Origin: Hydractinia symbiolongicarpus
Taxonomy: Eukaryota; Cnidaria; Hydrozoa; Anthoathecata; Hydractiniidae
Assembly (NCBI RefSeq): GCF_029227915.1
Contig: NC_079885.1
Coordinates: 29,267,001-29,331,000 of the forward strand
DNA length: 64,000 nucleotides
Direction of reading: 5' to 3'
Shown piece after piece: positions 50,761 to 63,132 of the stretch (positions are counted from its first letter, which is position 1; every line of letters begins with the position of its first letter). The position numbers and the translations under genes were made by a program. Under the pieces are notes generated by a model, which saw only the letters and a program-made list of their open reading frames with translations, was not told the origin of the DNA and made no database searches.

Positions 50761-53700
50761 AAACTCATTTCCCGAACGATTTTTTAAATTATTTTTTCAC
50801 CACTACAACGCATGAGACTTGTAGTTTTCAAAACTGTTTTCATTTTTGATGAGACGCTTAATGAAAGAGGTTTAATCGCCGGCAAACGAAATCCCGCGAT
50901 TTCCCGTAAATCCGGGGCTTGGCCCGTATAGTCGAATGTATACAAAGAAAGTACCCAGGGAGTAAACTCATTTCCCGAACGATTTTTTAAATTTTTTTTC
51001 ACCACTAAAACGCATGAGACTTGTAGTTTTCAAAAATGTTTTCATTTTTGATGAGACGCTGAATAAAAGAAGTTTAATCGCCGGCAAACGAAAACCCGCC
51101 ATTTCCCGTAAGCCCAGGACTCGGCCCGCATAGTCAAAATTATACAAAGAAAGTACCCAGGGAGTAAACTCATTTCCCGAACGATTTTTTAAATTATTTT
51201 TTCACCACTAAAACGCATGAGACTTGAAGTTTTCAAAAATGTTTTCATTTTTGATGGGACGCTGAATAAAAGAAGTTTAATCGCCGGCAAACGAAAACCT
51301 GCGATTTCCCGTAAATCCCGGACTCGGCCCGTATAGTCAAAAGCATACAAAGAAAGTACCCAGGGTGTAAACTCATTTCCCGAACGATTTTTTAAATTAT
51401 TATTTCACCACTAAAGCCCATGAGACTTGTAGTTTTTAAAAATGTTTTCATTTTTGATGAGACGCTGAATAAAAGAAGTTTAAACGCAGGCAAACGAAAA
51501 CCCGCGACTTCCCGTAAATCCCGGACTCGGTCCGTATAGTCAAAAGTATACAAAAAAGTACCCAGGGAGTAAACTCATTTCCCGAACGATTTTTTAAATT
51601 ATTTTTTCACCACTAAAACGCATGAGACTTGTAGTTTTCAAAAATGTTTTCATTTTTGATGAGACGCTTAATGAAAGAGGTTTAATCGCCGGCAAACGAA
51701 ATCCCGCGATTTCCCGTAAATCCCGGGCTTGGCCCGTATAGTCGAATGTATAAAAAGAAAGTACCCAGGGAGTAAACTCATTTCCCGAACGATTTTTTAA
51801 ATTATTTTTTCACCACTAAAACGCATGAGACTTGTAGTTTTTAAAAATGTTTTCATTTTTGATGAGACGCTGAATAAAAGAAGTTTAATCGCCAGTAAAC
51901 GAAAACCTGCGATTTCCCGTAAATCCCGGACTCGGCCCGTATAGTCAAAAGCATACAAAGAAAGTACCCAGGGTGTAAACTCATTTCCCGAACGATTTTT
52001 TAAATTATTATTTCACCACTAAAGCCCATGAGACTTATAGTTTTTAAAAATGTTTTCATTTTTGATGAGACGCTGAATAAAAGAAGTTTAATCGCCGGCA
52101 AACGAAAACCTGCGATTTCCCGTAAATCCCGGACTCGGCCCGTATAGTCAAAAGCATACAAAGAAAGTACCCAGGGTGTAAACTCATTTCCCGAACGATT
52201 TTTTAAATTATTATTTCACCACTAAAGCCCATGAGACTTATAGTTTTTAAAAATGTTTTCATTTTTGATGAGACGCTGAATAAAAGAAGTTTAATCGCCA
52301 GTAAACGAAAACCCGCCATTTCCCGTAAACCCCGGACTCGGCCCGTATAGTCAAAAGTATACAAAGAAAGTACCCAGGGAGTAAACTCATTTTCCGAACG
52401 ATTTTTTAAATTATTTTTTCACCACTACAACGCATGAGACTTGTAGTTTTTAAAAATGTTTTCATTTTTGATGAGACGCTGAATAAAAGAAGTTTAATCG
52501 CCGGCAAACGAAAACCCGCCATTTCCTGTAAACCCCGGACTCGGCCCGTATAGTCAAAAGTATACAAAGAAAGTACCCAGGGAGTAAACTCATTTCCCGA
52601 ACGATTTTTTAAATTATTTTTTCACCACTACAACGCATGAGACTTGTAGTTTTCAAAAATGTTTTCATTTTTGAAGAGACGCTGAATAAAAGAAGTTTAA
52701 TCGCCCTAAAACGAAAATCCGCGATTTCCGTAAATCCTGGACTCGGCCCGTATAGTCCAAAGTATACAAAGAAAGTACTGAGGGAGTAAACTCATTTCCC
52801 GAACGATTTTTTAAATTATTTTTTCACCACTAAAACGCATGAGACTTGTAGTTTTCAAAAATGTTTTCATTTTTGATGAGACGCTTAATGAAAGAGGTTT
52901 AATCGCCGGCAAACGAAATCCCGCGATTTTCCGTAAATCCCGGGCTTGGCCCGTATAGTCGAATGTCTAAAAAGAAAGTACCCAGGGAGTAAACTCATTT
53001 CCCGAACGATTTTTTAAATTATTTTTTCACCACTAAAACGCATAAGACTTGTAGTTTTTAAAAATGTTTTCATTTTTGATGAGACGCTGAATAAAAGAAG
53101 TTTAAACGCCGGCAAACGAAAACCCGCGACTTCCCGTAAATCCCGGACTCGGCCCGTATAGTCAAAAGTATACAAAGAAAGTACCCAGGGAGTAAATTCA
53201 TTTCCCGAACGATTTTTTAAAATATTCTTTCACCACTAAAACGCATGAGACTTGTAGTTTTTAAAAATGTTTTCATTTTTGATGAGACGCTGAATAAAAG
53301 AAGTTTAATCGCCGGCAAACGAAAACCCGCGATTTGCCGTAAATCCCGGACTCGGCCCGTATAGTCAAAAGTATACAAGGAAAGTACCCGGGGTGTAAAC
53401 TCATTTCCCGAACGATTTTTTAAATTTTTTTTCACCACTAAAACGCATGAGACTTGTAGTTTTCAAAAATGATTTCATTTTTGATGAGACGCTTAATGAA
53501 AGTAGTTTAATCGCCGGCAAACGAAAACCCGCGATTTCCCGTAAATCCCGGGCTTGGCCCGTATAGTCGAATGTATACAAAGAAAGTACCCTGTGAGTAA
53601 ACTCATTTCCAGAACAATTTTTTAAATTATTTTTTCACCACTAAAACGCATAAGACTTGTAGTTTTTAAAAATTTTTTCATTTTTGATGAGACGCTGAAT

Positions 53701-55806
53701 AAAAGAAGTTTAATAGCCGGCAAACGAAAACCCGCGATTTCCCGTAAATCCCGGGCTTGGCCCGTATAGTCGAATGTATACAAAGAAAGTACCCTGTGAG
53801 TAAACTCATTTCCAGAACAATTTTTTAAATTATTTTTTCACCACTAAAACGCATAAGACTTGTAGTTTTCAAAAATGTTTTCATTTTTGCTGAGACGCTT
53901 AATGAAAGAAGTTTAATCGCCGGCAAACGAAAACCCGCGATTTCCCGTAAATCCCGGGCTTGGCCCGTATAGTCGAATGTATACAAAGAAAGTACCCTGT
54001 GAGTAAACTCATTTCCCGAACGATTTTTTGAATTATTTTTTCACCACTAAAACGCATGAGACTTGTAGTTTTTAGAAATGTTTTCATTTTTGATGAGACG
54101 CTTAATGAAAGTGGTTTAATCGCCGGCAAACGAAAACCCGCGATTTGCCGTAAATCCCGGACTCGGCCCGTATAGTCAAAAGTATACAAGGAAAGTAACC
54201 AGTAAGTAAACTCATTTCCCGAACGAATTTTTAAATTATTTTTTCACCACTAAAACGCATGAGACTTGTAGTTTTAAAAAATGATTTCATTTTTGATGAG
54301 ACGCTTAATGAAAGTGGTTTAATCGCCGGCAAACGAAAACCCGCGATTTCCCGTAAATCCCGGTCTTGGCCGCATAGTCGAATGTATACAAAGAAATTAC
54401 CCTGTGAGTAAACTCATTTCCAAAACGATTTTTTAAATTATCTTTTCACCACTAAAACGCTTGAGACTTGCAGTTTTCAAAAATGTTTTCATTTTTGATG
54501 AGACGCTGAATAAAAGCAGTTTAATCGCCGGCAAACGAAAACACGCCATTTCCCGTAATCCCCGGACTCGGCCCGCATAGTCAAAAGTATACAAAGAAAG
54601 TACCCAGGGAGTAAACTCATTTCCCGAACGATTTTTTAAATTATTTTTTCACCACTAAAACGCATGAGACTTAAAGTTTTTAAAAATGTTTTCATTTTTG
54701 ATGGGACGCTGAATAAAAGAAGTTTAATCGCCGGCAAACGAAAACCTGCGATTTCCCGTAAATCCCGGACTCGGCCCGTATAGTCAAAAGCATACAAAGA
54801 AAGTACCCAGGGTGTAAACTCATTTCCCGAACGATTTTTTAAATTATTATTTCACCACTAAAGCCCATGAGACTTGTAGTTTTTAAAAATGTTTTCATTT
54901 TTGATGAGACGCTGAATAAAAGAAGTTTAAACGCCAGCAAACGAAAACCCGCGACTTCCCGTAAATCCCGGACTCGGCCCGTATAGTCAAAAGTATACAA
55001 AGAAAGTACCCAGGGAGTAAATTCATTTCCCGAACGATTTTTTAAAATATTCTTTCACCACTAAAACGCATGAGACTTGTAGTTTTTAAAAATGTTTTCA
55101 TTTTTGATGAGACGCTGAATAAAAGAAGTTTAATCGCCGGCAAACGAAAACCTGCGATTTCCCGTAAATCCCGGACTCGGCCCGTATAGTCAAAAGTATA
55201 CAAAGAAAGTACCCGGGGTGTAAACTCATTTCCCGAACGATTTTTTAAATTTTTTTTTTCACCACTAAAACGCATGAGACTTGTAGTTTTCAAAAATGTT
55301 TTCATTCTTGATGAGACGCTTAATGAAAGAGGTTTAATCGCCGGCAAACGAAAACCCGCGATTTCCCGTAAATCCCGGGCTTGGCCCGTATAGTCGAATG
55401 TATACAAAGAAAGTACCCTGTGAGTAAACTCATTTCCAGAACAATTTTTTAAATTATTTTTTCACCACTAAAACGCATAAGACTTGTAGTTTTTAAAATT
55501 TTTTTCATTTTTGATGAGACGCTGAATAAAAGAAGTTTAATAGCCGGCAAACGAAAACCCGCGATTTCCCGTAAATCCCGGGCTTGGCCCGTATAGTCAA
55601 AAGTATACAAAGAAAGTACCCAGGGAGTAAACTCATTTCCCGAACGATTTTTTAAATTATTTTTTCACCACTAAAACGCATGAGACTTGTAGTTTTCAAG
55701 AATGTTTTCATTTTTGATGAGACGCGGAATAAAAGAAGTTTAATCGCCGGCAAACGAAAACCCGCGATTTCCCGTAAATCCCGGACTCGGCCCGTATAGT
55801 CAAAAG
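50761..55806. repeat. 5071-bp 25-mer HOR, copy 2
   Basis: Tandem copy of 45690-50735. The 26 bases between 50735 and 50761 carry the diagnostic differences (GCATAC against GTATAC; CAGGGTG against CAGGGAG) that set the junction. It ends where copy 1 reads CAAAAGCATAC and this copy reads CAAAAGTATACAAGG. It is one of the longest and among the youngest duplications in the window. Confidence 0.94.
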
Positions 55807-57111
55807 TATACAAGGAAAGTAACCAGTAAGTAAACTCATTTCCCGAACGAATTTTTAAATTATTTTTTCACCACTAAAACGCATGAGACTTGTAGTTTTC
55901 AAAAATGATTTCATTTTTGATGAGACGCTTAATGAAAGTGGTTTAATCGCCGGCAAACGAAAACCCGCGATTTCCCGTAAATCTCGGTCTTGGCCGCATA
56001 GTCGAATGTATACAAAGAAATTACCCTGTGAGTAAACTCATTTCCAAAACGATTTTTTAAATTATCTTTTCACCACTAAAACGCTTGAGACTTGCAGTTT
56101 TCAAAAATGTTTTCATTTTTGATGAGACGCTGAATAAAAGAAGTTTAATCGCCGGCAAACGAAAACCCGCCATTTCCCGTAAACCCCCGACTCGGCCCGC
56201 ATAGTCAAAATTATACAAAGAAAGTACCCAGGGAGTAAACTCATTTCCCGAACGATTTTTTAAATTATTTTTTCACCACTAAAACGCATGAGACTTGAAG
56301 TTTTCAAAAATGTTTTCATTTTTGATGGGACGCTGAATAAAAGAAGTTTAATCGCCGGCAAACGAAAACCTGCGATTTCCCGTAAATCCCGGACTCGGCC
56401 CGTATAGTCAAAAGCATACAAAGAAAGTACCCAGGGTGTAAACTCATTTCCTGAACGATTTTTTAAATTATTATTTCACCACTAAATCCCATGAGACTTG
56501 TAGTTTTTAAAAATGTTTTCATTTTTGATGAGACGCTGAATAAAAGAAGTTTAAACGCAGGCAAACGAAAACCCGCGACTTCCCGTAAATCCCGGACTCG
56601 GTACGTATAGTCAAAAGTATACAAAGAAAGTACCCAGGGAGTAAACTTATTTCCGAACGATTTTTTAAAATATTTTTTCACCACTAAAACGCATGAGACT
56701 TGTAGTTTTTAAAAATGTTTTCATTTTTGATGAGACGCTGAATAAAAGAAGTTTAATCGCCGGCAAACGAAAACCTGCGATTTCCCGTAAATCCCGGACT
56801 CGGCCCGTAAAGTCAAAAGTACACAAAGAAAGTACCCGGGGTGTAAACTCATTTCCCGAACAATTTTTTAAATTATTATTTCACCACTAAAGCCCATAAG
56901 ACTTATAGTTTTTAAAAATGTTTTCATTTTTGATGAGACGCTGAATAAAAGAAGTTTAATCGCCGGTAAACGAAAACCCGCCATTTCCCGTAAACCCCGG
57001 ACTCGGCCCGTATAGTCAAAAGTATACAAAGGAAGTACCCAGGGAGTAAACTCATTTTCCGAACGATTTTTTAAATTATTTTTTCACCACTACAACGCAT
57101 GAGACTTGTAG
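55128..57111. repeat. Block E, copy 1 (~2 kb)
   Basis: Matches 61149-63132 at offset 6021. Shared marks are ACGCGGAATAAAAG, AAATCTCGGTCTTGG, ACCCCCGACTCGG and GGTACGTATAG. Differences seen include AAATCCC/AAAGCCC (56487/62508), TAATAGCCGG/TAATACCCGG and ACTTATTT/ACTCATTT. The first part overlaps the end of the 5071-bp copy 2. Confidence 0.87.
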
Positions 57112-58124
57112 TTTTCAAAAATGTTTTCATTTTTGATGAGACGCTGAATAAAAGAAGTTTAATCGCCGGCAAACGAAAACCCGCCATTTCCCGTAAACCC
57201 CGGACTCGGCCCGCATAGTCAAAATTATACAAAGAAAGTACCCAGGCAGTAAACTCATTTCCCGAACGATTTTTTAAATTATTTTTTCACCACTAAAACG
57301 CATGAGACTTGAAGTTTTCAAAAATGTTTTCATTTTTGATGGGACGCTGAATAAAAGAAGTTTAATCGCCGGCAAACGAAAACCTGCGATTTCCCGTAAA
57401 TCCCGGACTCGGCCCGTATAGTCAAAAGCATACAAAGTAAATACCCAGGGTGTAAACTCATTTCCCGAACGATTTTTTAAATTATTATTTCACCACTAAA
57501 GCCCATGAGACTTGTAGTTTTTAAAAATGTTTTCATTTTTGATGAGACGCTGAATAAAAGAAGTTTAAACGCAGGCAAACGAAAACCCGCGACTTCCCGT
57601 AAATCCCGGACTCGGTCCGTATAGTCAAAAGTATACAAAGAAAGTACCCAGGGAGTAAACTCATTTCCCGAACGATTTTTTAAAATATTTTTTCACCACT
57701 AAAACGCATGAGACTTGTAGTTTTTAAAAATGTTTTCATTTTTGATGAGACGCTGAATAAAAGAAGTTTAATCGCCGGCAAACGAAAACCTGCGATTTCC
57801 CGTAAATCCCGGACTCGGCCCGTATAGTCAAAAGTATACAAAGAAAGTACCCGGGGTGTAAACTCATTTCCCGAACAATTTTTTAAATTATTATTTCACC
57901 ACTAAAGCCCATAAGACTTATAGTTTTTAAAAATGTTTTCATTTTTGATGAGACGCTGAATAAAAGAAGTTTAATCGCCGGTAAACGAAAACCCGCCATT
58001 TCCCGTAAACCCCGGACTCGGTCCGTATAGTCAAAAGTATACAAAGGAAGTACCCAGGGAGTAAACTCATTTTCCGAACGATTTTTTAAATTATTTTTTC
58101 ACCACTACAACGCATGAGACTTGT
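56097..58124. repeat. 1014-bp 5-mer HOR, two copies (56097-57110, 57111-58124)
   Basis: Marks at 56195 and 57209 (CGGCCCGCATAGTCAAAATT) and two later pairs (AACAATTTTTT with GCCCATAAGAC; ACAAAGGAAG) all fall 1014 bp apart, which is five monomers. The copies differ at several sites, for example GGTACG/GGTCCG and GTAAAGTC/GTATAGTC, so this is older than the 5071-bp event. A further copy lies at 62118-63131, and a start of another follows after 63791. Confidence 0.85.
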
Positions 58125-61100
58125 AGTTTTTAAAAATGTTTTTATTTTTGATGAGACGCTGAATAAAAGAAGTTTAATCGCCGGCAAACGAAAACCCGCC
58201 ATTTCCCGTAAACCCCGGACTCGGCCCGTATTGTCAAAAGTATACAAAGAAAGTACCCAGGGAGTAAACTCATTTCCCGATCGATTTTTTAAATTATTTT
58301 TTCACCACTACAACGCATGAGACTTGTAGTTTTCAAAAATGTTTTCATTTTTGAAGAGACGCTGAATAAAAGAAGTTTAATCGCCCTCAAACGAAAATCC
58401 GCGATTTCCGTAAATCCCGGACTCGGCCCGTATAGTCCAAAGTATACAAAGAAAGTACCGAGGGAGTAAACTCATTTCCCGAACGATTTTTTAAATTATT
58501 TTTTCACCACTAAAACGCATGAGACTTTTAGTTTTCAAAAATGTTTTCATTTTTGATGAGACGCCTAATGAAAGAGGTTTAATCGCCGGCAAACGAAATC
58601 CCGCGATTTCCCGTAAATCCCGGGCTTGGTCCGTATAGTCGAATGTATAAAAAGAAAGTACCCAGGGAGTAAACCCATTTCCTGAACGATTTTTTAAATT
58701 ATTTTTTCGCCACTAAAACGCATAAGACTTGTAGTTTTCAAAAATGTTTTCATTTTTGATGAGACGCTTAATAAAAGAAGTTTAATCGCCGGCAAACGAA
58801 AACCGCCGATTTGCCGTAAATCCCGGACTCGGCCCGTATAGTCAAAAGTATACAAGGAAAGTACCCAGTAAGTAAACTCATTTCCCGAACGAATTTTTAA
58901 ATTACTTTTTCACCACTAAAACGCATGAGACTTGTAGTTTTTAAAAATGATTTCATTTTTGATGAGACGCTTAATGAAAGTGGTTTAATCGCCGGCAAAC
59001 GAAAACCCGCAATTTCCCGTAAATCCCGGTCTTGGCCCGCATAGTCGAATGTATACAAAGAAATTACCCTGTGAGTAAACTCATTTACAAAACGATTTTT
59101 TAAATTATCTTTTCACCACTAAAACGCATGAGACTTGAAGTTTTCAAAAATGTTTTCATTTTTGATGAGAGGCTGAATAAAAGAAGTTTAATCGCCGGCA
59201 AACGAAAACCTGCGATTTCCCGTAAATCCCGGACTCGGCCCGTATAGTCAAAAGCATACAAAGAAAGTACCCAGGGTGTAAACTCATTTCCCGAACGATT
59301 TTTTAATATATTATTTTACCACTAAAGCCCATGAGACTTGTAGTTTTTAAAAATGTTTTCATTTTTGATGAGACGCTGAATAAAAGAAGTTTAAACGCAG
59401 GCAAACGAAAACCCGCGACTTCCCGTAAATCGCGGACTCGGCCCGTATAGTCAAAAGTATACAAAGAAAGTACCCAGGGAGTAAACTCATTTCCCGAACG
59501 ATTTTTTAAAATATTTTTTCACCACTAAAACGCATGAGACTTGTAGTTTTCAAAAATGTTTTCATTTTTGATGAGACGCTGAATAATAGAAGTTTAATCG
59601 CCGGTAAACGAAAACCCGCCATTTCCCGTAAACCCCGGACTCGGCCAGTATAGTCAAAAGTATACAAAGAAAGTACCCAGTAAGTAAACTCATTTCCCGA
59701 ACGAATTTTTAAATTATTTTTTCACCACTACAACGCATGAACCTTGTAGTTTTTAAAAATGTTTTCATTTTTGATGAGACGCTGAATAAAAGAAGTTTAA
59801 TCGCCGGCAAACGGAAACCCGCGATTTCCCGTAAATCCCGGTCTTGGCCCGCATAGTCGAATGTATACAAAGAAATTACCCTGTGAGTAAACTCATTTCC
59901 AAAACGATTTTTTAAATTATCTTTTCACCACTAAAACACATGAGACTTGAAGTTTTCAAAAATGTTTTCATTTTTGATGAGACGCTGAATAAAAGAAGTT
60001 TATTCGCCGGCTAACGAAAACCTGCGATTTCCCGTAAATCCCGGACTCGGCCCGTATAGTCAAATGCATACAAAGAAAGTACCCAGGGTTTCAAAAATGT
60101 TTTCATTTTTGATGAAAACACTTAATGAAAGAGGTTTAATCGCCGGCAAACGAAAACCCGCCATTTCCCGTAAACCCCGGCCTCGGCCCGTATAGTGAAA
60201 AGTATACAAAGAAAGTACCCAGGGAGTAAACTCATTTCCCGAACGATTTTTTAAATTATTTTTTCACCACTAAAACGCATGAGACTTGTAGTTTTCAAAA
60301 ATGTTTTCATTTTTGATGAGACGCTTAATGAAAGAGGTTTAATCGTCGGCAAACAAAATCCCGCGATTTCCCGTAAATCCCCGGCTTGGCCCGTATAATC
60401 GAATGTATAAAAAGAAAGTACCCAGGGAGTAAACTCATTTCCCGAACAATTTTTTAAATTATTATTTCACCACTAAAGCCCATGAGAATTATAGTTTTTA
60501 AAAATGTTTTCATTTTTGATGAGACGCTGAATAAAAGAAGTTTTATCACCGGCAAACAAAAACCCGCGATTTCCCGTAAATCCCGGGCTTGGCCCGTATA
60601 GTCGAATGTATACAAAGAAAGTACCCTGTGAGTAAACTCATTTCCCGAACGATTTTTTAAATTATTTTTTCACCACTAACACGCATGAGACTTGTAGTTT
60701 TCAGAAATGTTTTCATTTTTGATGAGACGCTTAATGAAAGTGGTTTAATCGCCGGCAAACGAAAACCCGCGATTTGCCGTAAATCCCGGACTTTGCCCGT
60801 ATAGTCGAATGTATAAAAAGAAAGTACCCAGGGAGTAAACTCATTTCCCGAACGATTTTTTGAATTATTTTTTCACCACTAACACGCATGAGACTTGTAG
60901 TTTTCAGAAATGTTTTCATTTTTGATGAGACGCTTAATGAAAGTGGTTTAATCGCCGGCAAATGAAAACCCGCGATTTGCCTTAAATCCCGGACTTTGCC
61001 CGTATAGTCGAATGTATACAAAGAAAGTACCCTGTGAGTAAACTCATTTCCAAAACGATTTTTTAAATTACCTTGTCACCACTAAAACGCATGAGACTTG

Positions 61101-61148
61101 TAGTTTTCAAAAATGTTTTCATTTTTGATGAGACGCTTAATGAAAGAA
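58125..61148. repeat. Diverged monomer patch
   Basis: Monomers here carry more private changes than any others on the right side: AAACCGCCGATTTGCC, TTAATATATTATTTTACC, GGCCAGTATAG, GCATGAACCTTG, AAAACACATGAG, TTATTCGCCGGCTAACG and TTTTATCACCGGC. No clean long duplicate of this stretch is present. It includes one grossly truncated monomer at 60043. It probably escaped the recent amplification waves. Confidence 0.75.
60043..60178 (+). repeat. Truncated monomer (136 bp, 67-bp internal deletion)
   Basis: The distance between GGACTCGGCCCG at 60043 and GGCCTCGGCCCG at 60179 is 136 bp instead of 203. CCCAGGG is joined directly to TTTCAAAAATG, removing the GTAAACTC segment, the T-rich core and the CACCACTA block, while the hairpin is retained. 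Just after the hairpin it has GATGAAAACACTTAATG instead of GATGAGACGCTTAATG. GGGTTT at the join is compatible with microhomology, but this cannot be proved. Confidence 0.9.
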
Positions 61149-63132
61149 GTTTAATCGCCGGCAAACGAAAACCTGCGATTTCCCGTAAATCCCGGACTCG
61201 GCCCGTATAGTCAAAAGTATACAAAGAAAGTACCCGGGGTGTAAACTCATTTCCCGAACGATTTTTTAAATTTTTTTTTTCACCACTAAAACGCATGAGA
61301 CTTGTAGTTTTCAAAAATGTTTTCATTCTTGATGAGACGCTTAATGAAAGAGGTTTAATCGCCGGCAAACGAAAACCCGCGATTTCCCGTAAATCCCGGG
61401 CTTGGCCCGTATAGTCGAATGTATACAAAGAAAGTACCCTGTGAGTAAACTCATTTCCAGAACAATTTTTTAAATTATTTTTTCACCACTAAAACGCATA
61501 AGACTTGTAGTTTTTAAAAATTTTTTCATTTTTGATGAGACGCTGAATAAAAGAAGTTTAATACCCGGCAAACGAAAACCCGCGATTTCCCGTAAATCCC
61601 GGGCTTGGCCCGTATAGTCAAAAGTATACAAAGAAAGTACCCAGGGAGTAAACTCATTTCCCGAACGATTTTTTAAATTATTTTTTCACCACTAAAACGC
61701 ATGAGACTTGTAGTTTTCAAGAATGTTTTCATTTTTGATGAGACGCGGAATAAAAGAAGTTTAATCGCCGGCAAACGAAAACCCGCGATTTCCCGTAAAT
61801 CCCGGACTCGGCCCGTATAGTCAAAAGTATACAAGGAAAGTAACCAGTAAGTAAACTCATTTCCCGAACGAATTTTTAAATTATTTTTTCACCACTAAAA
61901 CGCATGAGACTTGTAGTTTTCAAAAATGATTTCATTTTTGATGAGACGCTTAATGAAAGTGGTTTAATCGCCGGCAAACGAAAACCCGCGATTTCCCGTA
62001 AATCTCGGTCTTGGCCGCATAGTCGAATGTATACAAAGAAATTACCCTGTGAGTAAACTCATTTCCAAAACGATTTTTTAAATTATCTTTTCACCACTAA
62101 AACGCTTGAGACTTGCAGTTTTCAAAAATGTTTTCATTTTTGATGAGACGCTGAATAAAAGAAGTTTAATCGCCGGCAAACGAAAACCCGCCATTTCCCG
62201 TAAACCCCCGACTCGGCCCGCATAGTCAAAATTATACAAAGAAAGTACCCAGGGAGTAAACTCATTTCCCGAACGATTTTTTAAATTATTTTTTCACCAC
62301 TAAAACGCATGAGACTTGAAGTTTTCAAAAATGTTTTCATTTTTGATGGGACGCTGAATAAAAGAAGTTTAATCGCCGGCAAACGAAAACCTGCGATTTC
62401 CCGTAAATCCCGGACTCGGCCCGTATAGTCAAAAGCATACAAAGAAAGTACCCAGGGTGTAAACTCATTTCCTGAACGATTTTTTAAATTATTATTTCAC
62501 CACTAAAGCCCATGAGACTTGTAGTTTTTAAAAATGTTTTCATTTTTGATGAGACGCTGAATAAAAGAAGTTTAAACGCAGGCAAACGAAAACCCGCGAC
62601 TTCCCGTAAATCCCGGACTCGGTACGTATAGTCAAAAGTATACAAAGAAAGTACCCAGGGAGTAAACTCATTTCCGAACGATTTTTTAAAATATTTTTTC
62701 ACCACTAAAACGCATGAGACTTGTAGTTTTTAAAAATGTTTTCATTTTTGATGAGACGCTGAATAAAAGAAGTTTAATCGCCGGCAAACGAAAACCTGCG
62801 ATTTCCCGTAAATCCCGGACTCGGCCCGTAAAGTCAAAAGTACACAAAGAAAGTACCCGGGGTGTAAACTCATTTCCCGAACAATTTTTTAAATTATTAT
62901 TTCACCACTAAAGCCCATAAGACTTATAGTTTTTAAAAATGTTTTCATTTTTGATGAGACGCTGAATAAAAGAAGTTTAATCGCCGGTAAACGAAAACCC
63001 GCCATTTCCCGTAAACCCCGGACTCGGCCCGTATAGTCAAAAGTATACAAAGGAAGTACCCAGGGAGTAAACTCATTTTCCGAACGATTTTTTAAATTAT
63101 TTTTTCACCACTACAACGCATGAGACTTGTAG
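61149..63132. repeat. Block E, copy 2
   Basis: Second copy of 55128-57111 at offset 6021, joined on the left to the diverged patch. It ends inside a hairpin-bearing segment, where this copy turns into TTTTTAAAAATGTTTTTAC and GATTAGACG. Confidence 0.87.

Noticed and set aside
56693-56890. Plus-strand frames beginning MRLVVFKN as small genes
   Set aside because: They are translations of the opposite strand of the same monomer, present or broken at random by single-base changes, with no ribosome binding or promoter context.
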